A stretch of 64,000 nt of DNA from Nocardia ninae NBRC 108245. GTDB taxonomy: Bacteria; Actinomycetota; Actinomycetes; Mycobacteriales; Mycobacteriaceae. The translations under genes and the position numbers were made by a program. Positions 50,801 to 64,000 of the stretch are shown piece after piece (within the stretch, counting starts at the first letter, position 1; the number at the start of each line of letters is the position of its first letter). Location: the NCBI RefSeq assembly GCF_007990755.1, contig NZ_BJXA01000043.1, positions 1 to 64,000 on the forward strand. The letters are read 5' to 3'. The notes under the pieces were generated by a model, which worked only from the letters and a program-made list of their open reading frames with translations, did not search any database and was not told where the DNA came from.

Positions 50801-53800
50801 CGCCGGCGAAGATGATGGTGCCGGCGTCGATGGTGGTGTCGGTGTGGTTCAGTACTTCCGCGAACGCCGAAGGCACCGTGCTGATCATGCTGCCGGACCA
50901 GTTGTCCTGCTCGGCGAGCACCAGTACGTCACGGACCACGTCGACGGTCCCGCCTGCGCACAGTGGTGCGAAGATCTCGACGACGGAGACGTCGAATGCC
51001 GTTGAGGTACTTGCCAATACCCGGGACAGTCCTTCGGCACCGAGCCGCGTCACTGCCGCACCGACATGGTTGACCATGTTGCGGTGGGTGATCGTCACGC
51101 CTTTGGGGATGCCGGTGGAGCCGGAGGTGTAGATCAGGTAGGCGAGGTTGTGGCCGTGCAATCCGGCGACATCGGGTCGGCCGACGTCCGGTCGGGCGGT
51201 CTCGTAGCGACCCATGAGCAGCTGCTGGGTTCCGTTGCCGGGCAGAACTTTCGCGGTGGGCTCGTCGGTGACCAGCACGACGGGCGCGGCATCGGCGAGC
51301 ATGAACTCCAGTCGTTCGACCGGGTACTCCGGGTCCAGCGGCAGATAGGCGCCACCGGCCTGCAACACCGCCAGCAATGCCACGATCAACTCCGCCGACC
51401 GTGGCAGCGCTACCGCGACGACACCGTCGGGACGCACTCCACGCCCGATCAGTTCGTGGGCGAGGCTGTCGGCCCAGGCGGCGAGTTCCCGGTAGGTCAA
51501 TGTCACCGCGCCGGACACCACGGCGAGCCCGTCCGGCGTCCGTGCCACCTGGGACCGGAACAGTTCGGGAACCGTCGTGTGCGCGACCGGGGCTTCGGTG
51601 TCGTTCCAGGCGTGCAGGATCTGCCGGCGCTCGGCTTCATCCAGGATCTCGACGGATCCGACCGTGACCGCCGGGTCGGCGGCGAGCTGACGCAGTACCC
51701 GCCCGAAACGTGCCACCATCGCGTCGATGGTTTCCCGGTCGAACAAGTCCGTCGCGTATTCGACGAAACCGCCCCACCCGCTGCCCGACCCGGACGGGGT
51801 ATCGACGATGTTGAAGAACAGGTCGAATCGCGCGGTGCCCGTGCCGAGCGCGACGGGCTCGATCCGTGCCCCCAGGAATCCCAGGTCCGGCAGCTCATTG
51901 TTCTGCAAGGCCAACGACACCTGGAACAGCGGATGGTGCGCGGGCGATCGCACCGGATGGAGCAACTCGACCAGCAGCTCGAACGGCGCGTCCTGATTCT
52001 CGTAGGCCGCCAGCGCCTTCCCCCGAACCTGGTGCAGCAGTTCGGTGAACGACGCGGTCGGCAGCACGGTCGTGCGCAGTACCCAGGTATTGACGAAGAA
52101 CCCGACCAGATCGGACAGGGCCTCGTCGGTACGCCCGGCGATCGGCGAACCGATCGGAATATCCTGCCCCGCACCCAGCTTCGACAACAGCACCGCCAAA
52201 GCCGCCTGCAACACCATCGAGACCGTGGTGTCTTCTCGACGCGCCAACCGTTCCACCAGTGTGCGAGTTCGCGCGTCGATCTCCAGCGGGGCCGTGTCAC
52301 CGCGATAGGTCGCGACCGGTGGCCGCGGCCGATCAGTCGGCAATCGCAGCACCGCGGGCAGCCCGGCCAACTCGCTACGCCAGTAGTCGAACTGCCGCGA
52401 AATCAACGACTCCGGATCCTGCCGATCCCCCAGCAACTCGTGCTGCCACAGCGTGTAGTCCACGTACTGCACCGGCAACGGCACCCAGTCCGGAGCCGAC
52501 CCCTGTGACCGAGCGGTGTACGCGGTCACCAGATCCTGGAACAAGGGTGCCAACGACCACCCATCCCCGGCGATATGGTGCACCACGAGCAGCAGCACGA
52601 ATTCTTCAGGTGCACAACGGAACACACTCACCCGCACCGGAATCTCGGAAGCCAGGTCGAACCCGTGGCGCGCCGCCTCACCCGCTCTCGCTTCGAGTTC
52701 GTCGTCCGCCACCTCCGAGACCAGCACGGGCGCCACAGCGGCATCGATATCGAGCACCCGCTGCACCGGTACCCCGGCCACGTCCGGGAACACCGTGCGC
52801 AACGCCTCGTGCCGCCCGACCACATCGGCCACCGCGGCTCGCAACGCCGGCACATCCAACGCACCGGTCATCCGTAGCGCGATCGGGATGTTGTAGGTCG
52901 CCGACGGGCCCTCGTAGCGGTGCAGGAACCACAACCGCCGCTGCGCGAACGACAACGGCACCTGCTCCGGTCGCCGCACCGCCAGCACCGCGGGCCGCAC
53001 TCTGGCACCGCTGTCGAGTTGTTCGGCCAGCGCCGCGGGCTGGGGGCCTCGAACACCACCCGAATCGGCACCTCGACGCCGAGCACCGCCCGAACCCGGC
53101 TCACCAGCCGAGTCGCCAGCAGCGAATGCCCGCCGAGATCGAAGAAGTTGTCGTCGACACCGACCCGCGCCACCCCGAGCACCTCGGCGAACAAGCCCGC
53201 CAGCGCCTGTTCCCGTTCGGTGCGCGGAGCCCGGTACGCGGCCTCGGACACGAACTCCGGATCCGGCAACTCCGCCCGATCCACCTTCCCGTTCACCGTC
53301 AACGGCATCGAGTCCAATACCACCACCGCGGCCGGAATCATGAACTCCGGCAACCGGTCTGCCACGAACCGCCGCAGACCGGCGGTCAGCAGGCCGATGT
53401 GCGGTTTGCTGGTATACCGCGACGGGTCAACCGGTGAGTCCGACCCGGTGAACACGTCGGTGATGTGTTCACCGTCGACGATCGAGGCATCGACGAATAC
53501 CGCTTCCATACAGTCCGGTTGCGCCGACCAGGTGACCGCGGTGGTGAACCCCAGCCGCCGGCCCAGGATATGCAGATCCTCCGGCAGCAGGCCGACCCGA
53601 TCCGCGGTTGCGGGCAGTATCGACTCGATGCCGAGCAGACCTTCCTGGCCGGCCACCGGCCCGCCCGTTCGGATGCGGCGGGTGGCCGCCACCGCGTCGA
53701 CCAGCCCGGCGTGCGGGATGTCGGTGATCCGCACCCGGCCACCACGGTGCGCCCGCAGCACGGATTCCACTGCGGCACGGTCAACGAATCGCACGCGTGG

Positions 53801-56800
53801 TGCGTCCGCCACCGACAATGCCTGCACCGGAGCTTTCCGGAGCACGACGTCATAGCGGTATCGGGTCAACTCGTTGACCGCGAACCCCCGCTTGAGTTCG
53901 ACATCCACCACCGCGATCTCGTCGAGGACGCGGCTCAGGGCCGCGAAGTACTCCGGTGCCACCAGCAGCTCCTGCTCGGCGGAGATGCTGCGGCGTGCTC
54001 GTTCCTGGACACCGGCGGCGGTATCGCTACCACCGCGGGTGATCGCCACCTCCGTGGCGAACTCCGCGAGCAGGGCGAGATTCCTGATGTCGCCGAGGAA
54101 CAAGGCGCCACCGGGGGCGAGCAACCGCATCGCGTGCTCGATGACCCGGCGCAGATAGGCTTCGCTCGGGAAGTACTGCACCACCGAGTTCACGACGATC
54201 GTGTCGAAGTAGCTCTCGGGCAGCCCGGTGACATCGTCTGCGGCCTGGACGCTCAGCGAGACGCGATCGACCCAGTCGGCTGCCGAATCCTTCAGTCCGC
54301 GTGCTAGTTCCGCGATCGTCGCCGGTGCGAAGTCGGTGGCCCAGTACTCCTTGGATTCCGGCGCCAGTTGCGCGAGCAACAGCCCCGAGCCGACGCCGAT
54401 CTCCAGCACCCGGCCCAGACCCAGCCCCTGGACGCGCCGCACCACCGCGGACCGCCATTCCCGCATCTGCTCGATCGCGATCGCGGACCCCGAATAGCTG
54501 CTGTTCCAACCGCTGAAGTCCGCGCCGAAACCGGCTTGCTGCGCGGACTCGGCGTACTCGGCACCCCCGTACAGGTCCGCATAGACACGGCGCCACTGCT
54601 CGACCAGCTCTTCCTCGCCGGTGTCGGAATCGGCGGAGTCGGTGGGCACTACATAGCCCACCAGCTGTGTACCCAGCTCCCCCGCGGCACGCGCGACCAC
54701 CACCGCCTGCGACACCAACGGATGCGAGGCCAGTACCGATTCGATCTCACCAGGCTCGACGCGGAACCCACGAATCTTCACCTGATCATCGACCCGACCG
54801 ACGAAAACCAACTCCCCCGACGCAGTCCAGCGCACGACATCGCCGGTCCGATACAACCTCTCGCCGCCCGCGCCGAAGGGATCGGCGACAAACCGCGATG
54901 CGGTCAGGCCGGCCCGGCCGTGATACCCGCGCGCCAATTGCGCACCACCCACATACAACTCGCCGGCCACCCCGATCGGCACCGGCGACAGCCCCGAATC
55001 CAGCACATAGGCCCGCACATTCGACAACGGCGAACCGATCGGCACCGACGCACCGGCCTGGCCGTCGGAGGCGGCGCACAGGGTGGCGAACACTGTCGTC
55101 TCCGTCGGCCCATACCCGTTGACCACCTCGACGTCCGGATGGACGGCATGCACAGCGCGGACAACCGAGGGGGAAAGCACGGACCCGCCCGCGATCAGCT
55201 GGCGCAGCGGGTCGAAAGGGTTGTCCCGCAACGACTGCGCGTACTCCACCAGCGCGGGCAGCAGCGCCGGGGTGGTGAACATCCGGGTCACGCGATGGGC
55301 CTGGATCAGCCGCGCCATCTCCGCGATATCCGAACGCTGCTGCTCGGCCAGCACCAGCGTGCCGCCACCGGCCAAGGTCGGCCAGATCTCGTAGGTGGAG
55401 CCGTCGAACGCGATCGACGAGTGCACCAGTGTCCGGTCGCCGGGCCCGATCGACCACGCTTGGCGCGCCAGATTCACCAGATTGCGGTGGGTGGTGGTAA
55501 CGCCTTTCGGGATGCCGGTGGAGCCGGAGGTATAGATCAGGTAGGCCAGGTTGTGGCCGTGCAACGTGCCGACGATGTCGGGCTGGCCGGTATCGGTGCG
55601 GCTGATCGCGGATCGATCGATGAACAGCCGGGGAATCCCGCTGTCGGGCAGGGTTTCCGCCGATGCCGCATCGGTGATCAGCACGACCGGTGCGGCGTCG
55701 GCGAGCATGAATTCCAGCCGTTCGACCGGATACTCCACGTCCAACGGCAGATACGCGCCACCGGCCTTCAAGACCCCCAGCAACGCCACCAGCAACTCCG
55801 CCGATCGCGGTAACGCCACCGCGACCACGCAGTCCGGCCCTACGCCACGCCGAATCAGCTCTTGGGCAAGATGATCGGCCTGGACGTCGAGTTCCCGATA
55901 GGTCAATTCCAGCGCACCGCACACCACAGCGACCGCGTCCGGCGTTCGAACGGCCTGAACTCCGAACAACTCCGGCACCGTCCGGTGCGGCACCGCGACG
56001 GCCGTGTCGTTCCAGACCTGCACGATCCGTTGCCGCTCAGCCGCGTCGAGCAGCTCGACAGCCCCGACGGTCACCGCGGGATCAGCGGCAAGCTGTTCCA
56101 GTACCCGGACGAATCGCGCCGCCAGCGCTTCGACGGTCGCCCGATCGAACAGATCGGTGGCGTACTCGATGAACCCGCTCCATCCGCTGTCGGATCCGGC
56201 GGCATCGGCAATGCTGAAGAACAGGTCGAACCGCGCCGTACCCGTCGCGACCGCGACACTCTCGATCCGCGCTTGCGCCAACCGCAGGTCCGGCAGCTCA
56301 TTGTTCTGAAAGGCCAAGGACACCTGGAACAGTGGATGATGCCCGGGCGACCGCACCGGATGCAACAACTCCACCAGTAACTCGAACGGCGCGTCCTGAT
56401 TCTCATAGGCCGCCAAGGCCTTTTCCCGAACCTGTTCGAGCAGTTCGGTGCACGACATGGCCGGCGTGACCGTGGCCCGCAGCACCCAGGTGTTGACGAA
56501 GAACCCGACCAGATCGGACAGGGCCTCTTCGGTACGACCGGCGATGGGTGTGCCGATCAGAATATCCTGTCCGGCACCCAGTTTCGAGAGCAGCACCGCC
56601 AACGCGGCCTGCAACACCATCGAGACGGTAGTCCCGTCCCGGCGCGCCAGCCGCTCTACCGAGCAGCGCGTGCGCGCGTCGATCTGCAACGCCACCACGT
56701 CGCCGCGATAGGAAGCCACCGGCGGGCGCGGCCGATCCGTCGGCAGCGGCAGGACCGCGGGCAATCCCGCCAATTCCGTACGCCAGTAGTCGAACTGCCG

Positions 56801-57367
56801 GGAAATCAACGACTCGGGGTCCGCCCGATCCCCCAGCAGCTCGCGCTGCCACAACGTGTAGTCCACGTACTGCACCGGCAGCGGCGCCCACCCCGGAGCC
56901 CGGCCCGCCGACCGGGCCGCGTATGCCTGGGACAGATCACGCATCAGCGGCGCCAGCGACCACCCGTCACCGGCGATGTGGTGCACCACCAGCAGCACCA
57001 CGCACTCGTCGGGCCCGCTGCGGAACACGTTGACCCGCAACGGAATCTCCGAGGTCAGATCGAATCCGTACTGTGCCGCCCGCATCAGCGCCGCAGGCAC
57101 GTCCGACCCGTCGACATCGTCGATCGACACCGGCAGCGCCACCTCGTCGATGTCGAGCACCCGCTGGCCCGGCACGCCGTCGATCTCGGCGAACACGGTG
57201 CGCAGGCTTTCGTGCCTGCCCACGACGTCCTCGACCGCCGCGCGCAACGCGGCCACGTCCACCACACCCGTCAGTCGCACACTCATCGGCATGTTGTAGG
57301 TGGCCGATGGCCCTTCGTACCGGTGCAGGAACCACAGGCGCTGCTGCGCGAACGACAACGGGATCAT
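47844..57367 (-). CDS. NRPS, modules C-A-MT-T-C-A-MT-T-TE, with one apparent frameshift
   Basis: About 3174 aa if one base is restored near 53045. The start is ATG 57367, whose ATGA overlaps the stop of the upstream NRPS gene (57367-57369). Domains by position, leftward: C 57360-56070 (HHIAGDG), A 56000-54580 with N-methyltransferase insert 54560-53820 (GWNSSYSGSAIAIEQMREW), T 53170-53100 ([10 protein letters not shown]), C 52980-51660, A with MT insert 51600-49440, T 48770-48690, TE 48560-47850 (LLGWSHGGAVA). Predicted A codes are DGYFIGGVF (resembles aliphatic amino-acid codes) and DVVSIAGVF (unassigned). At ~53045 the frame changes from PSPRRWP to the intact AEQLD continuation; one C missing from a CCCC run explains it. 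If real, the second half including TE would be lost or separate. Confidence 0.88.
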
Positions 57368-60300
57368 CAGAAGGCCTCTCGGTTCATCTTGCGTAGGGCA
57401 GGACGCCGGGATGTCGCCATCGCCGAGCACCTGACCGCTAGTTCTGCGACGCTGGGCGCCTCGAACAGCTGCCGGATCGGCACGTCCACCGCGAGCGCGA
57501 GCCGGATCCGGCTGACCAATCGGGTCGCCAGCAGCGAATGCCCGCCCAGGTCGAAGAAGTTGTCGTCGATGCCGACCTGTTTCCGGCCGAGCACCTCGGC
57601 GAACAGACCGGCCAAGACGCGCTCGCGCTCGTCCCGCGGCGCCCGATATGCCACGGCGGACACGAACTCCGGCTCCGGCAACGCGCGCCGATCCAGCTTG
57701 CCGTTCGCCGTCAGCGGCACCGCGTCCAGGATCAGCACGGCCGCCGGAACCATGAACTCCGGCAACCGATCCGCCACGAACCGGCGGAGCCCGACCGCGT
57801 CCACCGCGTCCCCGGCACCGTCGAGCACCACGTACCCGACCAGCCGCTTACCGGATTCACCGGCCGGCTCGCGGGCATCGACCACCGCTTGCGACACCGA
57901 AGGATGGTGCATCAGCACGGTTTCGATCTCACCGAGTTCGACGCGGTGCCCACGGATCTTCACCTGATCATCGACTCGGCCGACGAACTCGAGCACACCG
58001 GCGCGAGTCCACCGCACCAGATCCCCCGTCCGATACAGCCGGGCACCGGTCGCACCGAACGGATCGGCGACGAACCGCGCGGCAGTCAGCGCAGCGCGAT
58101 CATGATAGCCACGCGCCAATTGCGAACCGGCCACATACAACTCACCCGGGACACCGATCGGCACCGGCTGCAACCACCCGTCCAGCACGAACAGTCGCGT
58201 ATTCCCGACCGGCTCGCCGATCGGTACCGCGCCCTCGCCTTGCGCTACCGGGAATGCCGCCGCCAAAACCGTTGCCTCGGTGGGTCCGTAACCGTTGATG
58301 ATCTGCACGTCCGGGATGAGAGCACGGGTGCGTTCCGCGACCGAGCGAGTCAGCGGCTCCCCGGCGAACACCACGACGTCAGCGGCGATCTTCGCCTCGG
58401 TCAGCTGCAGCACCTCGACGAAAGCCGAAGGCACCGTACTGATCACGCCGCCCGTCCACGAACCCCGCTCCGCGAGAACCAGGACATCGCGGACCACCTC
58501 CACGCTGCCTCCACTGGCCAAGACGGCGAAGATCTCCAGTACCGATACGTCGAAAGCCGTCGAGGTACTGGCCAATACGCGGGACGCGCTGCCCGCGCCC
58601 AGCAGAGGCACCATCCCAGCGATACTGCTGACCACGTTGTGGTGCGTAACGGCAACACCTTTGGGAACCCCGGTGGACCCGGAGGTATAGATCAGATACG
58701 CCAGATTCTCCGGCCGCAGCGGGGCACTGCGATCGGCGTCGGTCGGATCCCCTGCCGGGTAGGCGTTATCGGTGTCATCCAGGATCAGGCTCGGCACCGC
58801 CGTGGCGGGCAACAGCTGCACGGTGGCGCGGTCGGTCACCACCGCCGCCGGTGCGGCGTCGGCGAGCACGAACGCCAACCGATCCGACGGATAGTCCGGA
58901 TCCACCGGCAAGTACGCACCACCGGCTTTCAGCACCGCCAGCAGCGCGACGATCAAATCCGCCGAGCGCGCGAGGGCGACCGCCACGACACTGTCGGGAG
59001 CCACGCCCTGCGCGATCAGCGCACGCGCCAACCTGTTCGCCCGAACATGCAGCTCTCGGTAGGTCAGCTCGATCTCCTCGAACACCACCGCCACCGCATC
59101 GCCCGACTCGCGCATCCGGGCCTCCAGCAGATCCACCAGCGTGGCCCCGGCTTCGACCTCGACCGCGGTGTCGTGCCGAGCCTGCAACACCAGCGACCGC
59201 TCGGACGCAGCCAGCACATCCACCGACCCCACCGCCGTGTCCGGATCGGTCGCCAGCAGATCCAGCACACGCACGAACCGCGCCGCCATCGCTTCGACGG
59301 TGTCCCGATCGAACAGATCGGTGGCGTACTCGACGGACCCGGCCCACCCGGTAGCGCCGGGTGCGTCCGAGATGTTGAAGAACAGGTCGAAACGGGCCGT
59401 ACCGGTGGGGATCTCGATCCCTTCGATCCGCGCGTGCGGCAACCGCAGATCCGGCAACTCGGTGTTCTGGAAACCGAGCGAGACCTGGAACAGCGGATGA
59501 TGCGCTGGTGACCGGACCGGGTTCAGCAACTCCACGAGCAGCTCGAACGGGACGTCCTGGTTCTCGTAGGCGTGCAACGCTTTTCCGCGAACCTGCTCGA
59601 CCAGGTCGGCGAACGTCAGGTGCGGGGTGACGGTGGTGCGGAGCACCCAGGTGTTGACGAAGAACCCGACGAGATCGGACAGCGCCGCATCGGTACGACC
59701 GGCGATCGGTGTGCCGATCGGGATGTCCTCGCCTGCGCCGAGCCGATGCAGCAGCACGCTCAACCCGGCTTGCAGCACCATCGATACCGTCGCGCCGTGC
59801 CGGCGAGCCAGCTGCTCGACCAGCGTCCGGGTCCGGGCGTCGATCGACATCGGGACCGTGTCACCACGGTAGGAGGCGACACGCGGCCGGGGCCGGTCGG
59901 TCGGCAGCTGCACCTGTTCGGGAATCCCCGCCAGCTCCGCGCGCCAGTACGCCGATTGCCGCGACAACACGCTGTCCGAATCGGACGCCGACCCCAGCAG
60001 GCCGTGCTGCCACAACGCGTAGTCCGCGTACTGCACCGGCAACGGCTGCCAGCCGGGCGCCGCGCCCCGCGACCGAGCGGTGTACGCCGTGACCAGATCC
60101 CGCGCCAGCGGCGCGAGCGACCAGCCGTCTCCAGCGATGTGATGCACCAACAGCAGCACCACGAATTCTTCGGCCGCACAACGGAACACGTTGATCCGCA
60201 CGGGTATCTCACCGGCCAGCTCGAACCCGTACCCCGCGGCCCGCACCAGCGCCGCCCGCAGCTCCGCCGCATCGATGTCATCGACCGACACCGGCACCTC

Positions 60301-63300
60301 GATGTCGTCGATCGGCACGATCTGCTGGACCGGCACACCCGCCACGTCCGGGAACACCGTGCGCAACGCCTCGTGCCGACCGACCACGTCGGCCACCGCG
60401 GCCCGCAACGCCGACACATCCAGTGCACCGGTCAACCGCAGCGCGCTCGGCATGTTGTAGGTCGCCGACCGCCCCTCCAGCTGATGCAGGAACCACAACC
60501 GCTGCTGCGCGAACGACAACGGCACCTGCGCGGGCCGCCGCACCGCCACCACCGCGGGACGTACGCGCGCGCCATCGTCGAGCCGCGGCACCAGTTCGGC
60601 GACCGTGGGAACCTCGAAGAGCTGCCGAATCGGCACCTCCACCCCGAGTACCGTCCGGATCCGGCTGACCAATCGGGTCGCCAGCAGCGAATGCCCGCCC
60701 AGATCGAAGAAGCTGTCATCGATACCCACCTGCGCGAGGCCGAGCACCTCGGCGAACAGCTCCGCCAGCGCCTGTTCGCGTTCGTCACGCGGGGCCCGAT
60801 ACTCGGCCGTCGACACGAACTCCGGATCCGGCAGCGCCCGCCGATCCAGCTTGCCGCTCGCGGTCAACGGCACCGCGTCCAGCACCACTACCACTGCGGG
60901 AACCATGAACTCCGGCAACCGATCCGCCACGAGCCGGCGCACATCGGCGCTCAGCAGACCGGCCCGCGGATTGTTGGCATATCTGTCGGCATCCTGCACC
61001 GCCGTTGCCCGATAGACGTCGGTCAGGTGTTTGCCGTGCATGATCGAGGGATCGGCGAACACCACGTCCATACCGTCGGCCCGCTCCGCCGACCAGGTCA
61101 CCGCGGTGCGTAAACCCAGCCGCTCACCCAGCCGGTACAGGTCTTCGGGCAGCAGCGCATCCGTCGGCTTTTCGCGACCGAGCAGGCCAGGCCGCGCAGG
61201 CACCGGCTGACCGGCTCGAATCCGTTGCGCGGCAATGACTTCTTCCACCAGCCCGACGTGCGGAATGCCGATGACGCGAAGGCGGTCGACTTGTTCGGTC
61301 CGCAGTCGGTGTTCGACAGCGTCGAGGTCGGTGTACCGGACGCTCGGGGCGTCGGTGAACGAGACTGCGGGGGCCGGAGTTCGGCGCAACACGACGTCGT
61401 AGCGGTAGCGGGTCAACTCGTTGACGGCGAGCCCGCGTTTGAGTTCGACAGCGACCGCGCCGATTTCGGGGAGTCCCCCGGCCAGCGCGTGGAAGTACTC
61501 CGGGGCGAGCAGCAGTTCCTGCTCGGCGGAGATGGCTCTGCGCACCCGCTCCCTGACGGCGGCGGGGTCGTCCCCACCGCCCTGCGCGAGTTGCACTCCG
61601 ATGGTGAATTCCTCGAGCATCGTCAGATTGCGGACGTCACCGACGAAAACGGCTCCGCCGGGCGCCAACAGCGGCAACACCTGCTCGATGACGCGGCGGA
61701 GATACCCCGGCCCCGGGAAGTACTGGACGACAGAGTTGAGGATGACGGTGTCGAAGTGGCCTTCGGGCAGTCCCGTGACATCGTCGGCGGCGCGGGCGCT
61801 CAGCACGACCCGCGCCCGCCACGGTTGCCCCGACTCGCGCAATCGCGTATCCAGCGCCCGCACCGTCGCGCCCGACAGATCGGTCGCCCAGTACTCCTGG
61901 CTGTCCGGCGCCAACTGCGACAGCAGCAGACCGGAGCCGACACCGATCTCGAGCACCCGCCCGATCCCCAGCTGCCGGATCCGGTCGACCGTCGCCGAAC
62001 GCCATTCCCGCATCTGCTCGAGTGCGATCGGCGACCCGGAATAGCTACTGTGCCAACCGCTGAAGTCCGCACCGAACTCCACCACGGTTGCCGCGGCGGT
62101 CTCCTGCTCGGCCCCGGAGTACAGGTCGTCGTATACCCGACGCCACTGCTCGACGAGTTCCCCCTCGCCGGTCTCGTCGCCGGTGTGGTCGAGCACGACG
62201 TACCCGACCAGTTGTTTGCCGAGGCCACCGGCCAGCTCTCGCGCGTCAACCACGGCTTGTGACACCGAAGGATGCTGCACCAGAACGGATTCGACCTCGC
62301 CGGTCTCGACCCGGAAACCGCGGATCTTGACCTGATCATCGACCCGGCCGACGAACTCGAGCACACCGGAGCGAGTCCACCGCACCACATCACCCGTGCG
62401 ATACAGCCGCCCGCCGGTCGCGCCGAACGGGTCGGCGACGAACCGGCTCGCCGTCAACCCCGGCCGATCGTGATATCCGCGCGCCAATTGCGGACCGGCA
62501 ACATACAACTCACCAGGAACACCGGCGGGCACCGGCTGCAACAAGCTGTCCAGCACGAACACTCGCGTATTCCCCACCGGCTCGCCGATCGGCACCGCGC
62601 CGGGGACATCCGTACCCGACAACCGGAAAACAGCCGCCAGCACTGTTGTTTCGGTAGGCCCGTAACCGTTGACGATCCGGACGTCCGGGATCAGCGCGCG
62701 CGTGCGCTCGACCACGGTCTCGGTAAGCGGTTCTCCGGCGAAGACGATGGTGTCGGCGGTGATCGTGGTGTCGGTGTGGTTCAGCACTTCCGCGAACGCG
62801 GAAGGCACGGTGCTGATGACGCCGCCCGCCCACGCGCCCCGCTCGGCCAGCACCAGGACGTCGCGCACTACTTCCAGGCTGCCGCCGCCGGCCAGAACCG
62901 CGAAGATCTCCAGCACCGAGACGTCGAAGGCGGTCGAGGTACTGGCCAGCACCCGAGACGACGTCAATTCGCCTATCGCCGCGACGATTCCGGCGATACC
63001 GCTGACCACGTTATGGTGCGTGACAGCAACGCCTTTGGGGATCCCGGTGGATCCGGAGGTATAGATCAGGTAGGCCAGGTTGTCCGGCTGTAGCCGCGCC
63101 CGCCGATCGACCACGGTGAGATCGCCTGTCCCGTAAGTGTGGTACGTGTCGGGTTCGTCCAAGAACAGTGACGGCACGGCGGTCTCGGGCAACAGCTCGA
63201 CGGTGGCGTGGTCGGTCATCACCAGCACCGGTGCGGCGTCGGCGAACATGAACGCCGACCGCTCCGACGGATAGTTCGGATCCACCGGTAGATACGCGCC

Positions 63301-64000
63301 ACCGGCTTTGAGGACCGCCAGCAAGGCCACGATCAACTCCGCCGAGCGTGGCAGCGCCACCGCGACGACGCTGTCGGGGCGCACCCCACGCGCGATCAAC
63401 ACCCGTGCCAGCACATCCGCCCGAGCATGCAGGGCACCGTAGGTCAGCTCGACGCCCTCGAACACCACGGCCACGGCGTCCGGCGACACCCGCCTCCGAG
63501 TCTCCAGCAGCTCGACCACCGTGGCCGCGGCATCGACCTCGACCTGGGTGTCGTTCCAGGCGTGCAGGATTCGGCGGCGCTCGGCCGCGTCGAGCACGTC
63601 CACCGCCCCAACCGTGACAGCCGGATCGGTGGCGAGCTGATCCAGCACCCGCACGAATCGGGCCACCATCGACTCGACGGTTTCCCGGTCGAACAGGTCG
63701 GTCGCATACTCGACGAACCCGCTCCACCCGGCGATCCCCGGTGCGTCCGCGAGACTGAACAGCAGGTCGAACCGGGACGTGCCCGTCGGGACCGCGACAC
63801 TCTCGATCCGCGGTTCGGACAGCCGCAGATCCGGCAATTCGTTGTTCTGGAAGGCGAACGACACCTGGAACAGCGGATGATGCGCGGGCGACCGCACCGG
63901 ATGGAGCAGCTCCACCAGCAGCTCGAACGGCACATCCTGATGCTCGTAGGCCGCCAACGCCTTCCCCCGAACCTGGTGCAGCAGTTCGGTGAACGACAGG
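57367..64000 (-). CDS. NRPS, partial: (C)-A-MT-T-C-A-T, 5' end beyond window
   Basis: At least 2200 aa in view; the N-terminus is off the right edge, and the first ATG seen (63957) is inside a C domain. Domains leftward: end of C 64000-63550, A 63540-62200, N-methyltransferase insert 62060-61380 ([22 protein letters not shown] motif), rest of A with A10 near 60850, T 60713-60668, C 60510-59220 (HHIAGDG), A 59170-57600 without MT, T 57560-57510. Both A domains give the same predicted specificity code DVLSVAGVL, so the two modules may load the same residue, one N-methylated and one not. No epimerisation domain. Ends in a short basic tail; the stop overlaps the next NRPS start, ensuring balanced production. 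Confidence 0.92.
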   Translation of the reverse strand, partial: LSFTELLHQVRGKALAAYEHQDVPFELLVELLHPVRSPAHHPLFQVSFAFQNNELPDLRLSEPRIESVAVPTGTSRFDLLFSLADAPGIAGWSGFVEYATDLFDRETVESMVARFVRVLDQLATDPAVTVGAVDVLDAAERRRILHAWNDTQVEVDAAATVVELLETRRRVSPDAVAVVFEGVELTYGALHARADVLARVLIARGVRPDSVVAVALPRSAELIVALLAVLKAGGAYLPVDPNYPSERSAFMFADAAPVLVMTDHATVELLPETAVPSLFLDEPDTYHTYGTGDLTVVDRRARLQPDNLAYLIYTSGSTGIPKGVAVTHHNVVSGIAGIVAAIGELTSSRVLASTSTAFDVSVLEIFAVLAGGGSLEVVRDVLVLAERGAWAGGVISTVPSAFAEVLNHTDTTITADTIVFAGEPLTETVVERTRALIPDVRIVNGYGPTETTVLAAVFRLSGTDVPGAVPIGEPVGNTRVFVLDSLLQPVPAGVPGELYVAGPQLARGYHDRPGLTASRFVADPFGATGGRLYRTGDVVRWTRSGVLEFVGRVDDQVKIRGFRVETGEVESVLVQHPSVSQAVVDARELAGGLGKQLVGYVVLDHTGDETGEGELVEQWRRVYDDLYSGAEQETAAATVVEFGADFSGWHSSYSGSPIALEQMREWRSATVDRIRQLGIGRVLEIGVGSGLLLSQLAPDSQEYWATDLSGATVRALDTRLRESGQPWRARVVLSARAADDVTGLPEGHFDTVILNSVVQYFPGPGYLRRVIEQVLPLLAPGGAVFVGDVRNLTMLEEFTIGVQLAQGGGDDPAAVRERVRRAISAEQELLLAPEYFHALAGGLPEIGAVAVELKRGLAVNELTRYRYDVVLRRTPAPAVSFTDAPSVRYTDLDAVEHRLRTEQVDRLRVIGIPHVGLVEEVIAAQRIRAGQPVPARPGLLGREKPTDALLPEDLYRLGERLGLRTAVTWSAERADGMDVVFADPSIMHGKHLTDVYRATAVQDADRYANNPRAGLLSADVRRLVADRLPEFMVPAVVVVLDAVPLTASGKLDRRALPDPEFVSTAEYRAPRDEREQALAELFAEVLGLAQVGIDDSFFDLGGHSLLATRLVSRIRTVLGVEVPIRQLFEVPTVAELVPRLDDGARVRPAVVAVRRPAQVPLSFAQQRLWFLHQLEGRSATYNMPSALRLTGALDVSALRAAVADVVGRHEALRTVFPDVAGVPVQQIVPIDDIEVPVSVDDIDAAELRAALVRAAGYGFELAGEIPVRINVFRCAAEEFVVLLLVHHIAGDGWSLAPLARDLVTAYTARSRGAAPGWQPLPVQYADYALWQHGLLGSASDSDSVLSRQSAYWRAELAGIPEQVQLPTDRPRPRVASYRGDTVPMSIDARTRTLVEQLARRHGATVSMVLQAGLSVLLHRLGAGEDIPIGTPIAGRTDAALSDLVGFFVNTWVLRTTVTPHLTFADLVEQVRGKALHAYENQDVPFELLVELLNPVRSPAHHPLFQVSLGFQNTELPDLRLPHARIEGIEIPTGTARFDLFFNISDAPGATGWAGSVEYATDLFDRDTVEAMAARFVRVLDLLATDPDTAVGSVDVLAASERSLVLQARHDTAVEVEAGATLVDLLEARMRESGDAVAVVFEEIELTYRELHVRANRLARALIAQGVAPDSVVAVALARSADLIVALLAVLKAGGAYLPVDPDYPSDRLAFVLADAAPAAVVTDRATVQLLPATAVPSLILDDTDNAYPAGDPTDADRSAPLRPENLAYLIYTSGSTGVPKGVAVTHHNVVSSIAGMVPLLGAGSASRVLASTSTAFDVSVLEIFAVLASGGSVEVVRDVLVLAERGSWTGGVISTVPSAFVEVLQLTEAKIAADVVVFAGEPLTRSVAERTRALIPDVQIINGYGPTEATVLAAAFPVAQGEGAVPIGEPVGNTRLFVLDGWLQPVPIGVPGELYVAGSQLARGYHDRAALTAARFVADPFGATGARLYRTGDLVRWTRAGVLEFVGRVDDQVKIRGHRVELGEIETVLMHHPSVSQAVVDAREPAGESGKRLVGYVVLDGAGDAVDAVGLRRFVADRLPEFMVPAAVLILDAVPLTANGKLDRRALPEPEFVSAVAYRAPRDERERVLAGLFAEVLGRKQVGIDDNFFDLGGHSLLATRLVSRIRLALAVDVPIRQLFEAPSVAELAVRCSAMATSRRPALRKMNREAF

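Noticed and set aside
57367-63957. Near-identical long blocks between NRPS modules as possible assembly duplication
   Set aside because: The modules differ throughout at many positions and by presence or absence of the MT insert, as expected of true repeated modules.

Overview
The window is high-GC actinobacterial DNA. The gene content suits a mycolic-acid actinomycete close to Nocardia or Rhodococcus: a Tat-exported cholesterol oxidase next to a secreted lipase, several P450s, an MMPL transporter, many TetR regulators, a decayed WXG100/ESX-like locus and a large NRPS. The genus is an inference; there is no rRNA or marker gene in view.

Layout. 1-5.2 kb: DUF899 protein, TetR regulator, secreted lipase and cholesterol oxidase (a sterol/lipid-use block). 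5.2-9.65 kb: an AT-richer, foreign-looking island with a small exported Gly/Ala-rich peptide and a tightly overlapping four-gene operon: a three-TM coiled-coil protein, a MinD/ParA-like ATPase with its own TM hairpin, an unrecognised 173-aa protein and a CPA-type cation/proton antiporter. This is the best candidate for an undescribed system. 9.66-20.5 kb: oxidoreductase/TetR pair, ESX-like pseudogenes, small secreted protein, TetR-controlled SDR operon, a coupled envelope pair, and a PucR-type regulator divergent from a secreted hydrolase. 21.2-28.4 kb: two convergent P450-like proteins lacking the ExxR arginine, an acyl-CoA oxidase/dehydrogenase and a carotenoid oxygenase. 29-34.6 kb: an nSTAND ATPase-WD40 protein overlapping a Tat-exported GH1 protein that lacks the usual acid/base Glu. 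35-39 kb: MMPL transporter with a histidine kinase/response regulator pair. 39.2-45.5 kb: DUF4232 lipoprotein, an asparaginase with altered active-site motif, a small membrane-protein operon with its TetR and twin operators, arylamine N-acetyltransferase, and an APH(6)-type kinase behind a possible attenuator leader. 45.6-64 kb: a normal P450, a small secreted protein and two translationally coupled NRPS genes reading leftward. These carry at least four modules, three with an N-methyltransferase domain inside the A domain, and end in a thioesterase. The second NRPS gene has an apparent 1-nt frameshift near 53045, and the first runs off the right edge.

Regulation visible in the sequence is unusually clear: paired TetR-type operators at 15000/15031 and 42199/42245, a palindrome before the lipase, a 24-nt palindrome before the MMPL gene, and an SD-sequestering hairpin behind a two-codon uORF before the APH(6)-like gene. 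No tRNA, rRNA, CRISPR array, intact transposase or integrase was found.
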